Below are positions 29,132-39,197 of a stretch of 64,000 nucleotides of DNA, in pieces. Where the stretch lies: positions 62,001 to 126,000 of the forward strand of contig CBDBZL010000002.1 of NCBI GenBank assembly GCA_965213545.1, in the 5' to 3' direction. The number at the start of each line of letters is the position of its first letter. The first letter of the stretch is position 1. This stretch comes from CBDBZL01 sp965213545. GTDB lineage: Bacteria; Pseudomonadota; Alphaproteobacteria; Sphingomonadales; Sphingomonadaceae. The notes under the pieces are model-generated. The model searched no databases and was not told the origin of the DNA. It was given only the letters and a program-made list of their open reading frames with translations. The translations under genes were made by a program, and so were the position numbers.

Positions 29132-29242
29132 GATCTAACTCCGTTATAGATTCCAAACTAGCTGCTACTGCTGGATAAAGCAACGGCAGGTGTGCCGTGC
29201 TCTGAGCTTGCGTTCGCCCTCCGTTCCACCTAATTCGCACGC

Positions 29243-30610
29243 ATGGCCAAGCCCAAGCGTCGCTATGTGTGCACCGAATGCGGCTCGGTGGCGAACCGCT
29301 GGCAGGGGCAGTGCGCGGATTGCTCGCAGTGGAACACGCTTGTCGAGGATGCGCCCGAGACCGCCTTCGCCGCCAAGCACGATCTGTCGGGCGGCGGGCG
29401 GGTGCTGGCGTTCGAGAAGCTCGACACGCCCACCGCGCCGCCGCGCCGCCGGTCGACGGGGCTCGCTGAATTCGACCGGGCGCTGGGTGGGGGCATCGTG
29501 CCGGGCTCGGCGATCCTGATGGGGGGCGAGCCGGGGATCGGCAAGTCGACGCTGCTGCTCCAGGCCGCCGCCGCCATCGCGCGCTCCGGGGGCGATGCGG
29601 TCTATGTCAGCGGCGAGGAGGCGACGCACCAGGTACGGCTGCGCGCCGCGCGGCTCGGCCTTGCCGATGCGCCGGTGCGCCTGGCCGCCGCCACCTCGGT
29701 GCGCGATATCCTCACCACGCTCGGCCGCAGCGAAGCGCCGGCGCTGCTCATCGTCGACTCGATCCAGACAATGCACTCGGACATGATCGAGGGCGCGCCG
29801 GGCACCGTCAGCCAGGTGCGCGCCTCGGCGTTCGAGCTGATCCGCTACGCCAAGGAAAGCGGCGTTGCGCTGGTGCTGGTCGGCCATGTCACCAAGGACG
29901 GTACCATTGCCGGGCCGCGCGTGCTCGAGCACATGGTCGACGTGGTATTGAGCTTCGAGGGCGAGCGCTCGCACCAGTACCGCATCCTGCGCGCGCTGAA
30001 GAACCGCTTCGGGGCGGTCGACGAGATCGGCGTGTTCGCCATGGAAGGGGCGGGGCTGGCCGAGGTGGAGAACCCTTCCGCGCTGTTCCTGTCGGGGCGC
30101 GACGAGCCGCTGGCGGGTTCCGCCGTGTTCCCCGCCATCGAGGGCACGCGGCCGGTGCTGGTCGAGATCCAGGCGCTGATCGTGCGGCTGCAGTCGGGCG
30201 CCACGCCGCGCCGGGCGGTGGTGGGCTGGGATACCGGCCGGCTGGCGATGCTGCTCGCCGTGCTGGAATCGCGCTGTGGCCTCAATTTCTCGAGCGCCGA
30301 GGTCTATCTCAATGTCGCCGGCGGTTATCGGCTGACCGACCCGGCAGCCGACCTTGCGGTGGCCGCCGCGCTGGTCTCGGCCCTGGCTGACCGGCCGCTC
30401 CCCTTGCGCTCGGTATGGCTGGGCGAGGTGTCGCTGGCCGGCGAAATCCGTCCCGTCGCGCATATGGCGCTGCGGCTGCGCGAAGCGGCCAAGCTGGGGT
30501 TCGACGCCGCCGCGGGACCCGTCGACAAGCCGGGCGATCTGCCCAAGCTGCGCTTTGCGGGCCTCAAGTCGCTGGGCGGCCTCGTTGACCGCGTGATGGC
30601 TTCGGCATAA
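29243..30610 (+). CDS. radA: DNA repair protein RadA
   Basis: 455 residues. The N-terminal zinc finger has Cys10, Cys13, Cys24 and Cys27; the RecA-like ATPase has Walker A GGEPGIGKST (residues 94-103) and the RadA-specific KNRFG motif near residue 253; a C-terminal Lon-protease-like domain follows. RadA promotes branch migration of recombination intermediates. It is followed after 16 bases by cvpA. Confidence 0.95.
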   Translation: MAKPKRRYVCTECGSVANRWQGQCADCSQWNTLVEDAPETAFAAKHDLSGGGRVLAFEKLDTPTAPPRRRSTGLAEFDRALGGGIVPGSAILMGGEPGIGKSTLLLQAAAAIARSGGDAVYVSGEEATHQVRLRAARLGLADAPVRLAAATSVRDILTTLGRSEAPALLIVDSIQTMHSDMIEGAPGTVSQVRASAFELIRYAKESGVALVLVGHVTKDGTIAGPRVLEHMVDVVLSFEGERSHQYRILRALKNRFGAVDEIGVFAMEGAGLAEVENPSALFLSGRDEPLAGSAVFPAIEGTRPVLVEIQALIVRLQSGATPRRAVVGWDTGRLAMLLAVLESRCGLNFSSAEVYLNVAGGYRLTDPAADLAVAAALVSALADRPLPLRSVWLGEVSLAGEIRPVAHMALRLREAAKLGFDAAAGPVDKPGDLPKLRFAGLKSLGGLVDRVMASA

Positions 30611-30626
30611 CCGGAGCCCCGAGGGC

Positions 30627-31157
30627 ATGACGGGCTTTGATATCTTCGTGGCGGTGTTGGTGGGCGTGAGCGCGGTGGGCGGTTTCGTGCGCGGTTTCGT
30701 GCAGGAGGTGCTGTCGCTGAGCGCCTGGCTTCTGGCGATCATCGCCATCTATTTCCTCCATACCGACCTTTCCGCGCTGCTGCTCGGCGTTATCGACAGC
30801 GCATCCGCGGCGGCGGTGCTGGCCTTCGCCATCCTGTTGCTGGTGCCCTATGTCGTGATGCGGATCATCGCCGCGCGGGCAGGCAAGCGCTCGCGCAGAT
30901 CGGTGCTCGGCCCCATCGACCGGGTGCTGGGGTTCGGCTTCGGCGCGATCAAGGGGGTCATCATCGTGGTCATGGCCTTTTCCATGGTGGTGCTGGGATA
31001 CGACACCGTGTGGGGCGAAGAAGGCCGGCCCGACTGGCTGCGTGAGGCGCGCACCTACGCTTTCGTGAATGCCAGCTCGAAGGAGATGGTCCAGCTGATC
31101 CGCGAGCGCCAGCAGGCCTGGTTGGAAGATAAACCGCCCGAAGGAGCGTCGGCATGA
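30627..31157 (+). CDS. CvpA family membrane protein
   Basis: 176 residues with four hydrophobic segments and the opening GFDIFVAVLVGVSAVGGFVRGF typical of CvpA (colicin V production) proteins; RGFVQEVLSL is conserved. Function in the inner membrane is poorly defined. Its stop overlaps the next gene (ATGA). Confidence 0.88.
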   Translation: MTGFDIFVAVLVGVSAVGGFVRGFVQEVLSLSAWLLAIIAIYFLHTDLSALLLGVIDSASAAAVLAFAILLLVPYVVMRIIAARAGKRSRRSVLGPIDRVLGFGFGAIKGVIIVVMAFSMVVLGYDTVWGEEGRPDWLREARTYAFVNASSKEMVQLIRERQQAWLEDKPPEGASA

Positions 31158-31588
31158 GCGGGCACAAACTCTATACGCCCGAGCTGCTCGCGCTGGCGAT
31201 GGAACTCGCGCACCATCCGCTCGACGATGCGCTGCCGCTGATGGGGGAAGCGCGCTCGGCCGCATGCGGCTCGGTGCTGAGCTTGTGCGCATCGCTCGAC
31301 CGGGCGGGGCGGATCGACGGACTCGGCTTGCAGGCCCGCACCTGCGCAGTGGGGCAGGCCTCCGCGGCAATCTTCGCCCGCCATGCGCATGGGTGCAAGG
31401 CCGACCAGATCGCGCAAGCCGGCCGCATGCTGCGCTATTGGCTGAGCGGCGAACGCGAGCCGCCGGCATGGGGCGATATCGCCATGCTGGAGCCGGCGCG
31501 GGGATATGTGGGTAGACACGGGGCCATCCTGCTGCCCTGGCTGGCAGCCGGCTCCGCGCTTTCGACCACCCCTGCGGCGACGAAATAA
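31154..31588 (+). CDS. IscU/NifU-like iron-sulfur scaffold homologue
   Basis: 144 residues with IscU-fold landmarks: Cys38 in SAACGSVLSL and Cys64 in ARTCAVGQASAAIF. The position of the third scaffold cysteine, near RHGAILLPW, appears to hold glycine (Gly123). Sphingomonad homologues are annotated as iron-sulfur assembly scaffold, but with the ligand missing the role may differ. Overlaps cvpA by four bases. No isc or suf genes are adjacent. Confidence 0.7.
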   Translation: MSGHKLYTPELLALAMELAHHPLDDALPLMGEARSAACGSVLSLCASLDRAGRIDGLGLQARTCAVGQASAAIFARHAHGCKADQIAQAGRMLRYWLSGEREPPAWGDIAMLEPARGYVGRHGAILLPWLAAGSALSTTPAATK

Positions 31589-31712
31589 CAAGAAAGCCGG
31601 CTGACCGGTTGTCGCCGGACGTGGCGGCGCATATCGCGTTGGCCATAACCATCGCGCATCCCGGGCAAAACTATCCAACGCGCCGCGATGGCGAGAAGGG
31701 GGAACGAGGATC

Positions 31713-33356
31713 ATGGTCTCTGTTGCTCAGGCACCCGTCATCCGCGAGCCGAGCGCGCGCGAGGTGCGCCTGGTCATCGCCGCGAGCTCCGCGGGGACGG
31801 TGTTCGAGTGGTACGACTTCTTCATCTACGGAACGCTTGCCGCCTTCATCGGTGCGGCGTTCTTTCCGGCCGATAACGAGACGCTGACGATCCTGCTCGT
31901 CTGGGCCGGGTTTGCCGTGGGCTTCGGCTTCCGGCCGCTGGGCGCAATGCTGTTCGGCTATCTGGGCGACCGGCTGGGGCGCAAATATACCTTTCTGGTC
32001 ACGGTGACGCTGATGGGCATCGCCACCGCCGGGGTGGGCCTGGTCCCCAGCGCCGAGACGATCGGCTTTGCGGCGCCCGCTATTGTGCTGCTGCTGCGCA
32101 TCCTCCAGGGCCTGGCTCTGGGCGGCGAATATGGCGGCGCGGCAATCTATGTCGCCGAGCACGCGCCGCCCGAGAAGCGCGGGCTTTACACCAGCTTCAT
32201 CCAGGCCAGCGTCGCCGGCGGTTTCGTCCTCAGCCTGGTGGTGGTGCTGATATGCCGCTGGGCCTTCCCCGCCGATACCTTCGCCCAATGGGGCTGGCGC
32301 ATGCCATTCCTCCTGTCGATCATCCTGCTGGCCATCTCGCTGTGGATGCGGCTCAAGCTGAACGAGAGCCCGGTCTTCCAGGCGATGAAGGAAGCGGGCG
32401 AGACCGCCGCCAATCCGTTCACCGAAAGCTTCTCCTATCCCGGCAACAAGAAGCGCATCTTCGTCGCCCTGTTCGGCGTCACCGGCATTTTGACGACGAT
32501 CTGGTATACCGCCTTCTTCTCGGGATTGTCCTTCCTGCGCGGACCGATGCGGATGGAGGAGACGGTGGTGGAGGTCGTGCTGCTGGCGGCGGGCACGTTG
32601 TCGATGGGCTTTTACATCCTGGTCGGCAGGTGGTCGGACAAGGTGGGGCGGCGCAAGCCGATCATCGTGGGGGCCATCGCCACGCTGGCGCTGCTGTTCC
32701 CCGTATTTTGGGGAATGGGCGCGCTGGCCAACCCGGGGCTGGCCGAAGCCTCGCGCGCGGCACCGGTCGCGGTTGCCGGACCGGGCTGCGAACATGATCC
32801 CTTTGCCGAACGTCAGGCCACGCGCTGCGGCAGGCTGCTCGCCGACCTGACCGCGCTGGGCGTCCCCTACGACCTGGCGCCAAGCGCCACTCTGTCGCTG
32901 ACCATCGGCCCGGACGTACGCGACCTTGCCGATGCCCGCACACTCGATGCCGCCAGCGCGGCCGATCGTCAGGCGCTTATCGGCGGATGGCTCGAGGAGC
33001 GCGGCTATGATTTTGCCCGCCAGCGGCCACCGCTCGCCAATGTGCTGGGTATCATCGGCCTGCTGCTGATAATGGGCGTGCTGTCCGCGCTCACCTACGG
33101 ATCGGTCGCGGCGTTGCTGGCCGAGATGTTCCCGCCCAAGATCCGCTACTCCTCCATGTCGATCCCCTACCATATCGGGGCGGGCTATCTGGGCGGTTTC
33201 TTGCCGCTGATCGCGGGCTATATCGTGGCGCAGACGGGCAACGCCTATGCCGGCCTGTGGTATACCTGGGTGCTGGTCGCCTTCGGGCTGGGGGTGCTGC
33301 TCTGGGGTCTGCCGGGAGGACCGCCGCGCGACTTCGCGGATGACCGGCCACGATGA
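31713..33356 (+). CDS. MFS transporter, metabolite:H+ symporter (MHS) type
   Basis: 547 residues, twelve membrane segments, with GTVFEWYDFFIYG and GDRLGRKYTF typical of the MHS/sugar-porter group (proline/betaine, citrate and similar transporters). A loop of about 100 residues (roughly 350-445), containing two cysteines, separates two late helices; this insertion is known in a subgroup of these transporters. Substrate unknown. A GGGAACGAGGA stretch precedes the ATG; the stop overlaps alr (ATGA). Confidence 0.87.
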   Translation: MVSVAQAPVIREPSAREVRLVIAASSAGTVFEWYDFFIYGTLAAFIGAAFFPADNETLTILLVWAGFAVGFGFRPLGAMLFGYLGDRLGRKYTFLVTVTLMGIATAGVGLVPSAETIGFAAPAIVLLLRILQGLALGGEYGGAAIYVAEHAPPEKRGLYTSFIQASVAGGFVLSLVVVLICRWAFPADTFAQWGWRMPFLLSIILLAISLWMRLKLNESPVFQAMKEAGETAANPFTESFSYPGNKKRIFVALFGVTGILTTIWYTAFFSGLSFLRGPMRMEETVVEVVLLAAGTLSMGFYILVGRWSDKVGRRKPIIVGAIATLALLFPVFWGMGALANPGLAEASRAAPVAVAGPGCEHDPFAERQATRCGRLLADLTALGVPYDLAPSATLSLTIGPDVRDLADARTLDAASAADRQALIGGWLEERGYDFARQRPPLANVLGIIGLLLIMGVLSALTYGSVAALLAEMFPPKIRYSSMSIPYHIGAGYLGGFLPLIAGYIVAQTGNAYAGLWYTWVLVAFGLGVLLWGLPGGPPRDFADDRPR

Positions 33357-34414
33357 GCATATCGAGCCCGCCGCCCCCGTTGCGGCTGGTCGTGGATAGC
33401 GATGCGCTTAGCGCCAACTGGCGCACGCTCGACCGGCTTTCGGGCAGCGCCACCGCCGGCGCGGCGGTTAAGGCCGATGGCTACGGACTGGGGATCGATC
33501 CAGTCATGCGCGCGCTTCTGGCCGCCGGCACGCGCGAGTTCTTTGTCGCCCATTGGTGCGAGGTGGCGCCGCTGCTCTCCTATGTCGAGGGCCGGCAGAT
33601 CTGCGTCCTGCACGGCCCGCTGACGAGCGAAGACGCCGCCTTCGCCCGGCAGACCGGTGCGCGGCCGGTGATCAATTCGCCCCATCAGGCGCGGCTGTGG
33701 CTGGAGAGCGGCGGCGGGCCCTGCCATTTGATGGTCGACACCGGCATCAATCGGCTAGGCCTTGCGCCGGGCGAACTGGCCGACCCACTGATCGGCAGGC
33801 TCGAGCTTGAAGTGGTCCATTCGCATCTTGCCTCGGCCGACGAGGACAGCGCGCTCAACGCGGTTCAGCTCGCCCGCTTCGGTGAGGTGGTGCGGCTCGG
33901 GCTGGCGCCGCGCCATGCGCTGGCGAACAGCGCAGGGATCACGCTGGGGCCGGACTATGCGTTCGATATGACGCGGCCGGGCCTGGCGCTCTATGGCGGG
34001 GTTCCGCGGGTGGAACTGGCGGGTCTCATCTCCCAGGTCATCTTCCTAGAAGCCGCGGTGCTGCAAGTGCGTGAGCTCGATGCAGGCGAACCGGTCGGCT
34101 ATAACGCCACTTTCACCACCCCCCGCTCGATGCGCACGGCAACCATCGCCATCGGCTATGCGGACGGAATCCTGCGCGCCTGGTCGGGCAAGGGCGCTGC
34201 GCGGTTCCAAGGCGCCGACCTGCCCTTCATCGGCCGGGTTTCGATGGACATGATCGTGCTCGATGCCAGCGCCGCTCCCCATCTAACGCCGGGTGATCGG
34301 GTTCAACTGCCTTATCACTTGCCCGAGGCGGCTCAACGCAGCGGCCTGTCGCAATACGAGCTTCTCACAACACTTGGCCAGCGTTTCGATCGCACCCCAA
34401 CCCACCAAGGTTAG
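33353..34414 (+). CDS. alr: alanine racemase
   Basis: 353 residues, PLP enzyme making D-alanine for peptidoglycan. The PLP lysine is Lys40 in AAVKADGYGLG, and the second catalytic base is Tyr250 in PVGYNATF; MTRPGLALYGG and the IGRVSMDM loop are also present. Coupled by ATGA overlap to the upstream transporter, which may therefore carry an amino acid (inference). Confidence 0.93.
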   Translation: MSISSPPPPLRLVVDSDALSANWRTLDRLSGSATAGAAVKADGYGLGIDPVMRALLAAGTREFFVAHWCEVAPLLSYVEGRQICVLHGPLTSEDAAFARQTGARPVINSPHQARLWLESGGGPCHLMVDTGINRLGLAPGELADPLIGRLELEVVHSHLASADEDSALNAVQLARFGEVVRLGLAPRHALANSAGITLGPDYAFDMTRPGLALYGGVPRVELAGLISQVIFLEAAVLQVRELDAGEPVGYNATFTTPRSMRTATIAIGYADGILRAWSGKGAARFQGADLPFIGRVSMDMIVLDASAAPHLTPGDRVQLPYHLPEAAQRSGLSQYELLTTLGQRFDRTPTHQG

Positions 34415-34476
34415 GTTTGCGATGCTGCACCTGCACATGTATACGCAGATGCAGCATAGGCCAGCAGGGGCGCTTG

Positions 34477-35043
34477 ATGAAAACAGCACGAGAGGGCGAC
34501 GCCCCCATCATCATCAAGAAATACGCCAATCGGCGCCTCTACAATACCCGCTCCTCCAGCTACATCACGCTGGACGATCTGGCGCGCATGACGCGCGAGG
34601 ACGCCGATTTCCAGGTGCTCGATGCCAAGACCGGCAACGACATCACCCATGCGATCCTCACCCAGATCATCATGGATGAGGAAGCGCATGGCGAGCAGAT
34701 GCTCCCTGTCAGCTTCCTTCGCCAGCTTATCAGCATGTATGGTAACCAGATGCAGGCCATGATGCCCCCTTATCTGGAGGCCAGCATGCAGAATTTCCGG
34801 GATAACCAGCTCAAACTGCACGAGGCTTTTACCGCAAACTTGGGCAATGACGCGTTTGCGCATCTGGCGCGGACGAACATGGCCATGTTCAAGGCCGCGA
34901 CCGAGGCGTTTATTCCAACGCCGCCGGCCAGGGCAGGGGCATCGGGGCGCTCAGGGGGGCGCGCCGGGGAGCGTGACGAGATAAGCAAGCTGCGGGCACA
35001 AATGGCCGAGATGCAGAAGAAGCTCGACCGTCTGTCGCAATAG
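34477..35043 (+). CDS. phaR: polyhydroxyalkanoate synthesis regulator PhaR
   Basis: 188 residues. The N-terminal DNA-binding domain has IIIKKYANRRLYNTRSSSYITLDDLA, the signature of PHB/PHA accumulation regulators, and the PHB_acc domain follows (ILTQIIMDEE, LISMYGNQMQ). The C-terminus is a short coiled coil (EISKLRAQMAEMQKKLDRL). It represses phasin and PHA genes and senses PHA granules; no PHA genes lie in the window. Confidence 0.9.
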   Translation: MKTAREGDAPIIIKKYANRRLYNTRSSSYITLDDLARMTREDADFQVLDAKTGNDITHAILTQIIMDEEAHGEQMLPVSFLRQLISMYGNQMQAMMPPYLEASMQNFRDNQLKLHEAFTANLGNDAFAHLARTNMAMFKAATEAFIPTPPARAGASGRSGGRAGERDEISKLRAQMAEMQKKLDRLSQ

Positions 35044-35133
35044 CTGGGCGCGCGGCGGCCTCATCCTCTGCTCTCGCCCGATCCGCAGCCGCCTGCCCCT
35101 GACTACCATCCCTGAAAGAGGCACGCCCGCCAA

Positions 35134-36672
35134 ATGACCGCCATTCGCCACGCCCTGACCACCACGCGCACGGGCGATTTCGCCGCCTGGTATCAGGAGG
35201 TGATCCAGGCCGCCGACATGGCCGAGGAATCGGGTGTGCGCGGTTGCATGGTGATCAAGCCCTGGGGCTATGGGATCTGGGAGCGGATGCAGCGTCTGCT
35301 CGATGCGCGGATCAAGGCTGAGGGGCACGACAACTGCTACTTCCCGCTGTTTATCCCGCTCGCCAATTTCGAGCGCGAGGCGGCGCATGTCGAGGGGTTC
35401 GCCAAGGAGATGGCGGTGGTGACCCATCACCGGCTGATCGCCGACGGGGCGGGCGGCCTGATCCCCGATCCCGAAGCCAAGCTCGAAGAACCGCTGGTGG
35501 TGCGCCCGACATCGGAGACCATCATCGGCGATGCGATGAGCCGCTGGGTACAATCCTGGCGCGACCTGCCGTTGAAGCTCAACCAGTGGGCGAATGTGGT
35601 GCGCTGGGAGATGCGCACCCGTATGTTCCTGCGAACCAGCGAGTTCCTGTGGCAGGAAGGCCATACCGCGCATGACAGCCGCGAGGAGGCACGCGAACAC
35701 ACCCTGCGCATGCTCGAGGTCTACCGCGCCTTTGCGGAAGGAGACCTGGCGCTGCCGGTCATCGCCGGCGAGAAACCCGAGAACGAGCGCTTCCCGGGCG
35801 CCGAGGAAACCTGGTCGATCGAGGCGATGATGCAGGATGGCAAGGCGCTCCAGGCGGGCACCTCGCATTACCTGGGCACCAATTTCGCCGAGGCGGCCAA
35901 TATCCGCTATCAGGACCGCGAAGGCAGTCAGCAGCTGTGCCACACCACCAGCTGGGGCGTATCCACGCGCATGGTGGGCGGCATCATCATGGCGCATGGC
36001 GATGACGACGGGCTGCGCGTGCCGCCGGCGGTGGCGCCGTGGCAGGTGGTCATCCTGCCAATGCTGCGCGATGCGCCCGAAGATGGTCCCCTGCTCGATT
36101 ATTGCCAGCGATTGCAGAGGTCTGCCGCGCAGCACAGCGTCATGGGCGAACCGGTCAGGGTGCTGCTGGACACCAAGCCTGGAAAGGCCGCGGCCAAGCG
36201 CTGGGACTGGGTTCGCAAGGGCGCGCCCGTCATCATCGAGGTTGGCGCGCGCGATCGGGAGGCGGGCAAAGTCAGCCTGCTGCGACGCGATCGGCTGTGG
36301 GACCGGGCCAGCGGCAAACCGGCCTTCGCCGCGCTTGCGCTCGAGCAATGCGCCGATGGGCTGGGGGCGATGCTGGAGGATATCCAAACCACCATGTTCG
36401 CCAAGGCCAAGGCGAGGCGCGACAACGCGATAGAGCCCATCGCCAGCCTCGATGCCCTGCAGGAATATTTTGCGCAGGATCGAGCCCCGGGCTGGGCCGA
36501 ACTGCAATGGTCACGGCCGACGGGCGCCGCGCTCGAAGCCGCGATCGAGATCCTCAAGCAGCACAAGCTGACCTTCCGCAATGTCCCGCGCAATGCACCC
36601 CCGGCCGACGCGCGCTGCCTGTTCACCGGCGAACCCGCAGTCGAGCGGATCCTGATCGCGCGCACCTATTGA
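35134..36672 (+). CDS. proS: prolyl-tRNA synthetase, Thermus/archaeal type (ProS type 3)
   Basis: 512 residues, class II synthetase. The sequence follows the archaeal/Thermus form: FAAWYQEVIQAADMAE, VIKPWGYGIWERMQ, YFPLFIPLANF, VRPTSETIIGDAMS, RWEMRTRMFLRTSEFLWQEGHTAH and QAGTSHYLGTNFA. There is no editing insertion, unlike the long bacterial enzyme. Start ATG 35134 follows AAAGAGGCACGCC. Confidence 0.92.
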   Translation: MTAIRHALTTTRTGDFAAWYQEVIQAADMAEESGVRGCMVIKPWGYGIWERMQRLLDARIKAEGHDNCYFPLFIPLANFEREAAHVEGFAKEMAVVTHHRLIADGAGGLIPDPEAKLEEPLVVRPTSETIIGDAMSRWVQSWRDLPLKLNQWANVVRWEMRTRMFLRTSEFLWQEGHTAHDSREEAREHTLRMLEVYRAFAEGDLALPVIAGEKPENERFPGAEETWSIEAMMQDGKALQAGTSHYLGTNFAEAANIRYQDREGSQQLCHTTSWGVSTRMVGGIIMAHGDDDGLRVPPAVAPWQVVILPMLRDAPEDGPLLDYCQRLQRSAAQHSVMGEPVRVLLDTKPGKAAAKRWDWVRKGAPVIIEVGARDREAGKVSLLRRDRLWDRASGKPAFAALALEQCADGLGAMLEDIQTTMFAKAKARRDNAIEPIASLDALQEYFAQDRAPGWAELQWSRPTGAALEAAIEILKQHKLTFRNVPRNAPPADARCLFTGEPAVERILIARTY

Positions 36673-36823
36673 TGCAGGACCAATTGATGCGGAGCGGCGC
36701 AAGATAGCCTCGCGCGCCATAGGCCCAGAGCGGAGCGGCCCGGCGCGCCATCGAGCCGCAAAAGTCATCATCATGACAGCCCCGCGCTTGAGTGAACCCA
36801 CGCCTGCGTCCATATAGAACCCC

Positions 36824-39148
36824 ATGCCGCGCACCGTCGATGGCTTGCCTTCGCGCGAGCAGATCATCGAATTCATCCAGACTGCCGACGGCCCTGCCGG
36901 AAAGCGCGAGATTGCGCGCCATTTCGGGCTCAAGGGCCAGGAGCGGATCGCGCTCAGGCGCCTGCTCGCGGACATGGCGGAAGAAGGGCTGATCGACGGA
37001 CGCAAGAGCGCGTATACCCGCATGGGCGGGGTGCCCAAGGTGACCGTGCTGCGCGTGGTCGATGTCGAGGATGGCGAGGCGTTCGCCATTCCCGATACCT
37101 GGCAGCCCGATGATGCCACCGCGCCGCCACGCTTGCGGCTGATCGAACGCAAGAAGGGCGGCGCTTTTGCTCCCGGCGATCGCGTGCTGGCGCGCACAGA
37201 GGAGAAGGGGTCCGAGGACCGGCGGACGTGGATCGCCCATCCGATGAAGAAACTGCCCGCGCACGACCAGGCGCTGCTGGGCGTGATCGAGCTGGATGGC
37301 GCGGGCAAGGCCTGGCTGGCCCCGGTCGACAAGCGGGTTCGGAGCGCCTCTCCCGTAGCCGACCTCGGCGGTGCGCAGGCAGGCCAGCTGGTGCTTGCCG
37401 AACCTGCCGGGCGCTCACCGCGCGCGGGCGTCAAGGTTACCGACGTGCTCGGCGATCCGCTGGCCCCGCGCGCCTTCTCGCTCATCGCCATCCACAAGCA
37501 CGGCATTCCGCATGTGTTTGCCGAGGAGACGCTGGGCGAGGCGCAGGATGCCGCCCGGCTCGCGCTGAGCGAAGAAACGCGCGAGGACCTGACGCACCTG
37601 CCGATCATCGCCATCGACCCATCCGATGCGCGCGATCATGACGACGCGATCTGGGCGGCCGTGCGCGAGGATGGCGGCTTCGATGCGGTGGTCGCCATCG
37701 CCGATGTCAGCTTCTATGTGCGCCCCGGCGGCGCGCTCGATCGCGAGGCCAGGAAACGCGGCAACTCGGTCTATTTTCCCGATCGCGTTGTGCCGATGCT
37801 GCCCGAAGTGCTGAGCGCCGATGTGTGCTCGCTCAAAGCGGGCGAACGGCGCGCGGCGATGGCCTGCCATATGCGCATCGACAGCAGCGGCAAGGTGACC
37901 GACTGGCGCTTCTCTCGCGCCATCGTGCGCATCGGCAAAGTCATCGCCTACGAGGACGCGCAGGCCCGCATCGACGGCGGCGAGGCGGACGAACCGCTGC
38001 GCCAGCTATGGGCCGCCTGGCGCCTGCTCGCCGCCGCCCGCACGGCGCGCGATCCGCTCGAGCTGGACCTGCCCGAGCGCCGCGTGATGCTCGATGAGGA
38101 CGGCCGCATCGCCGAGATTGCCCTCCGCGAACGGCTCGACGCGCACCGGGTGGTCGAGGACTTCATGATCGCCGCCAACGTCGCCGCTGCCAAGGCGCTC
38201 GAGAGCAAGGCCAGCCCGCTGGTCTACCGGGTGCACGAATCGCCCACGCGCGAAAAGCTGGTTACGATGCGCGATTATTTCGACTCGATCGGGCGCAAAC
38301 TGGCGCTGGGGCAGGTGGTGACGCCGGGACTGTTCAACCGGATGATCAAGGACGTCGCCGATCCGCAGGAGAAGGCGCTGGTGATGGAAGCGGTGTTGCG
38401 CAGCCAGACGCAGGCCTATTACGGTCCGCGCAATGCCGGTCACTTCGGGCTGGCGCTGGGGTCCTACGCCCACTTTACCTCGCCCATCCGCCGCTATGCC
38501 GACCTTCTCGTTCACCGCGCGCTGGTCGATGCCTTCGCGCTCGAACAACCAGCGCCCAAGGGCCGCGATCTGCCGCCCAGGACCGGACTGGCCGAGCGCG
38601 ACCGAGACGACCTGTCGAAGGTGAGCGATGCCATAAGCATGACCGAACGCCGGGCGATGGAGGCCGAGCGCGACACCATCGACCGGTATGTCGCCGCCTG
38701 GCTCGCCGGCCGTGTGGGCGAGACGTTCCAGACGCGGATCACCGGGGTGCGCAAATTCGGCTTCTTCGCCACCATCACTTCTCTGGGCGGCGATGGGCTG
38801 GTTCCGGTCTCCTCGCTGGGCCGGGAGTACTTCCGCTACGACGAGGGCGCGCAGGTGTTGGTTGGCGAAGACAGCGGCACCCGGTACGCGGTGGGCGACA
38901 CGCTCGACCTCAATCTGGCCGAGGCCAATCCCCTGACCGGCGCGCTCAAGTTCGAGGTTCCAGGCAGCGACGGACAGGATGTCGAACCACGCGGCAGCCG
39001 TCCCCAGCCGCGCAAGGGCAATCGGCGCGCAGATGGCAAGGGCGGGACCGTGGGCAAAGCCGCGTTCGCGGGCCAGGAATTGAAGGGCAGGCGCGGTCGG
39101 CCGGGCAATATCAAGCACCAGGGACGCGGGCGCGGCTCGTCGCGCTAG
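36824..39148 (+). CDS. rnr: ribonuclease R
   Basis: 774 residues, 3'-5' exoribonuclease that degrades structured RNA. N-terminal winged helix and cold-shock domains, the RNB catalytic domain with SDARDHDDAIW (metal-binding aspartates) and the FTSPIRRYADLLVHR motif, an S1 domain (residues 620-700), and a basic low-complexity tail rich in Arg, Gly and Lys. Confidence 0.94.
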   Translation: MPRTVDGLPSREQIIEFIQTADGPAGKREIARHFGLKGQERIALRRLLADMAEEGLIDGRKSAYTRMGGVPKVTVLRVVDVEDGEAFAIPDTWQPDDATAPPRLRLIERKKGGAFAPGDRVLARTEEKGSEDRRTWIAHPMKKLPAHDQALLGVIELDGAGKAWLAPVDKRVRSASPVADLGGAQAGQLVLAEPAGRSPRAGVKVTDVLGDPLAPRAFSLIAIHKHGIPHVFAEETLGEAQDAARLALSEETREDLTHLPIIAIDPSDARDHDDAIWAAVREDGGFDAVVAIADVSFYVRPGGALDREARKRGNSVYFPDRVVPMLPEVLSADVCSLKAGERRAAMACHMRIDSSGKVTDWRFSRAIVRIGKVIAYEDAQARIDGGEADEPLRQLWAAWRLLAAARTARDPLELDLPERRVMLDEDGRIAEIALRERLDAHRVVEDFMIAANVAAAKALESKASPLVYRVHESPTREKLVTMRDYFDSIGRKLALGQVVTPGLFNRMIKDVADPQEKALVMEAVLRSQTQAYYGPRNAGHFGLALGSYAHFTSPIRRYADLLVHRALVDAFALEQPAPKGRDLPPRTGLAERDRDDLSKVSDAISMTERRAMEAERDTIDRYVAAWLAGRVGETFQTRITGVRKFGFFATITSLGGDGLVPVSSLGREYFRYDEGAQVLVGEDSGTRYAVGDTLDLNLAEANPLTGALKFEVPGSDGQDVEPRGSRPQPRKGNRRADGKGGTVGKAAFAGQELKGRRGRPGNIKHQGRGRGSSR

Positions 39149-39197
39149 GAACGCTGTCCGCTCCGCCCGGTTGAGCTAGCAACCACAGGAGAATTCC

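Noticed and set aside
29165..30748. A 527-codon minus-strand frame opposite radA
   Set aside because: radA has zinc finger, Walker A and KNRFG; the opposite frame is a compositional artefact.
31713..33356. The ~100-residue insertion in the MHS-type transporter as a novel fusion
   Set aside because: I recall similar loops in a known subgroup of these transporters, so it is probably not new.
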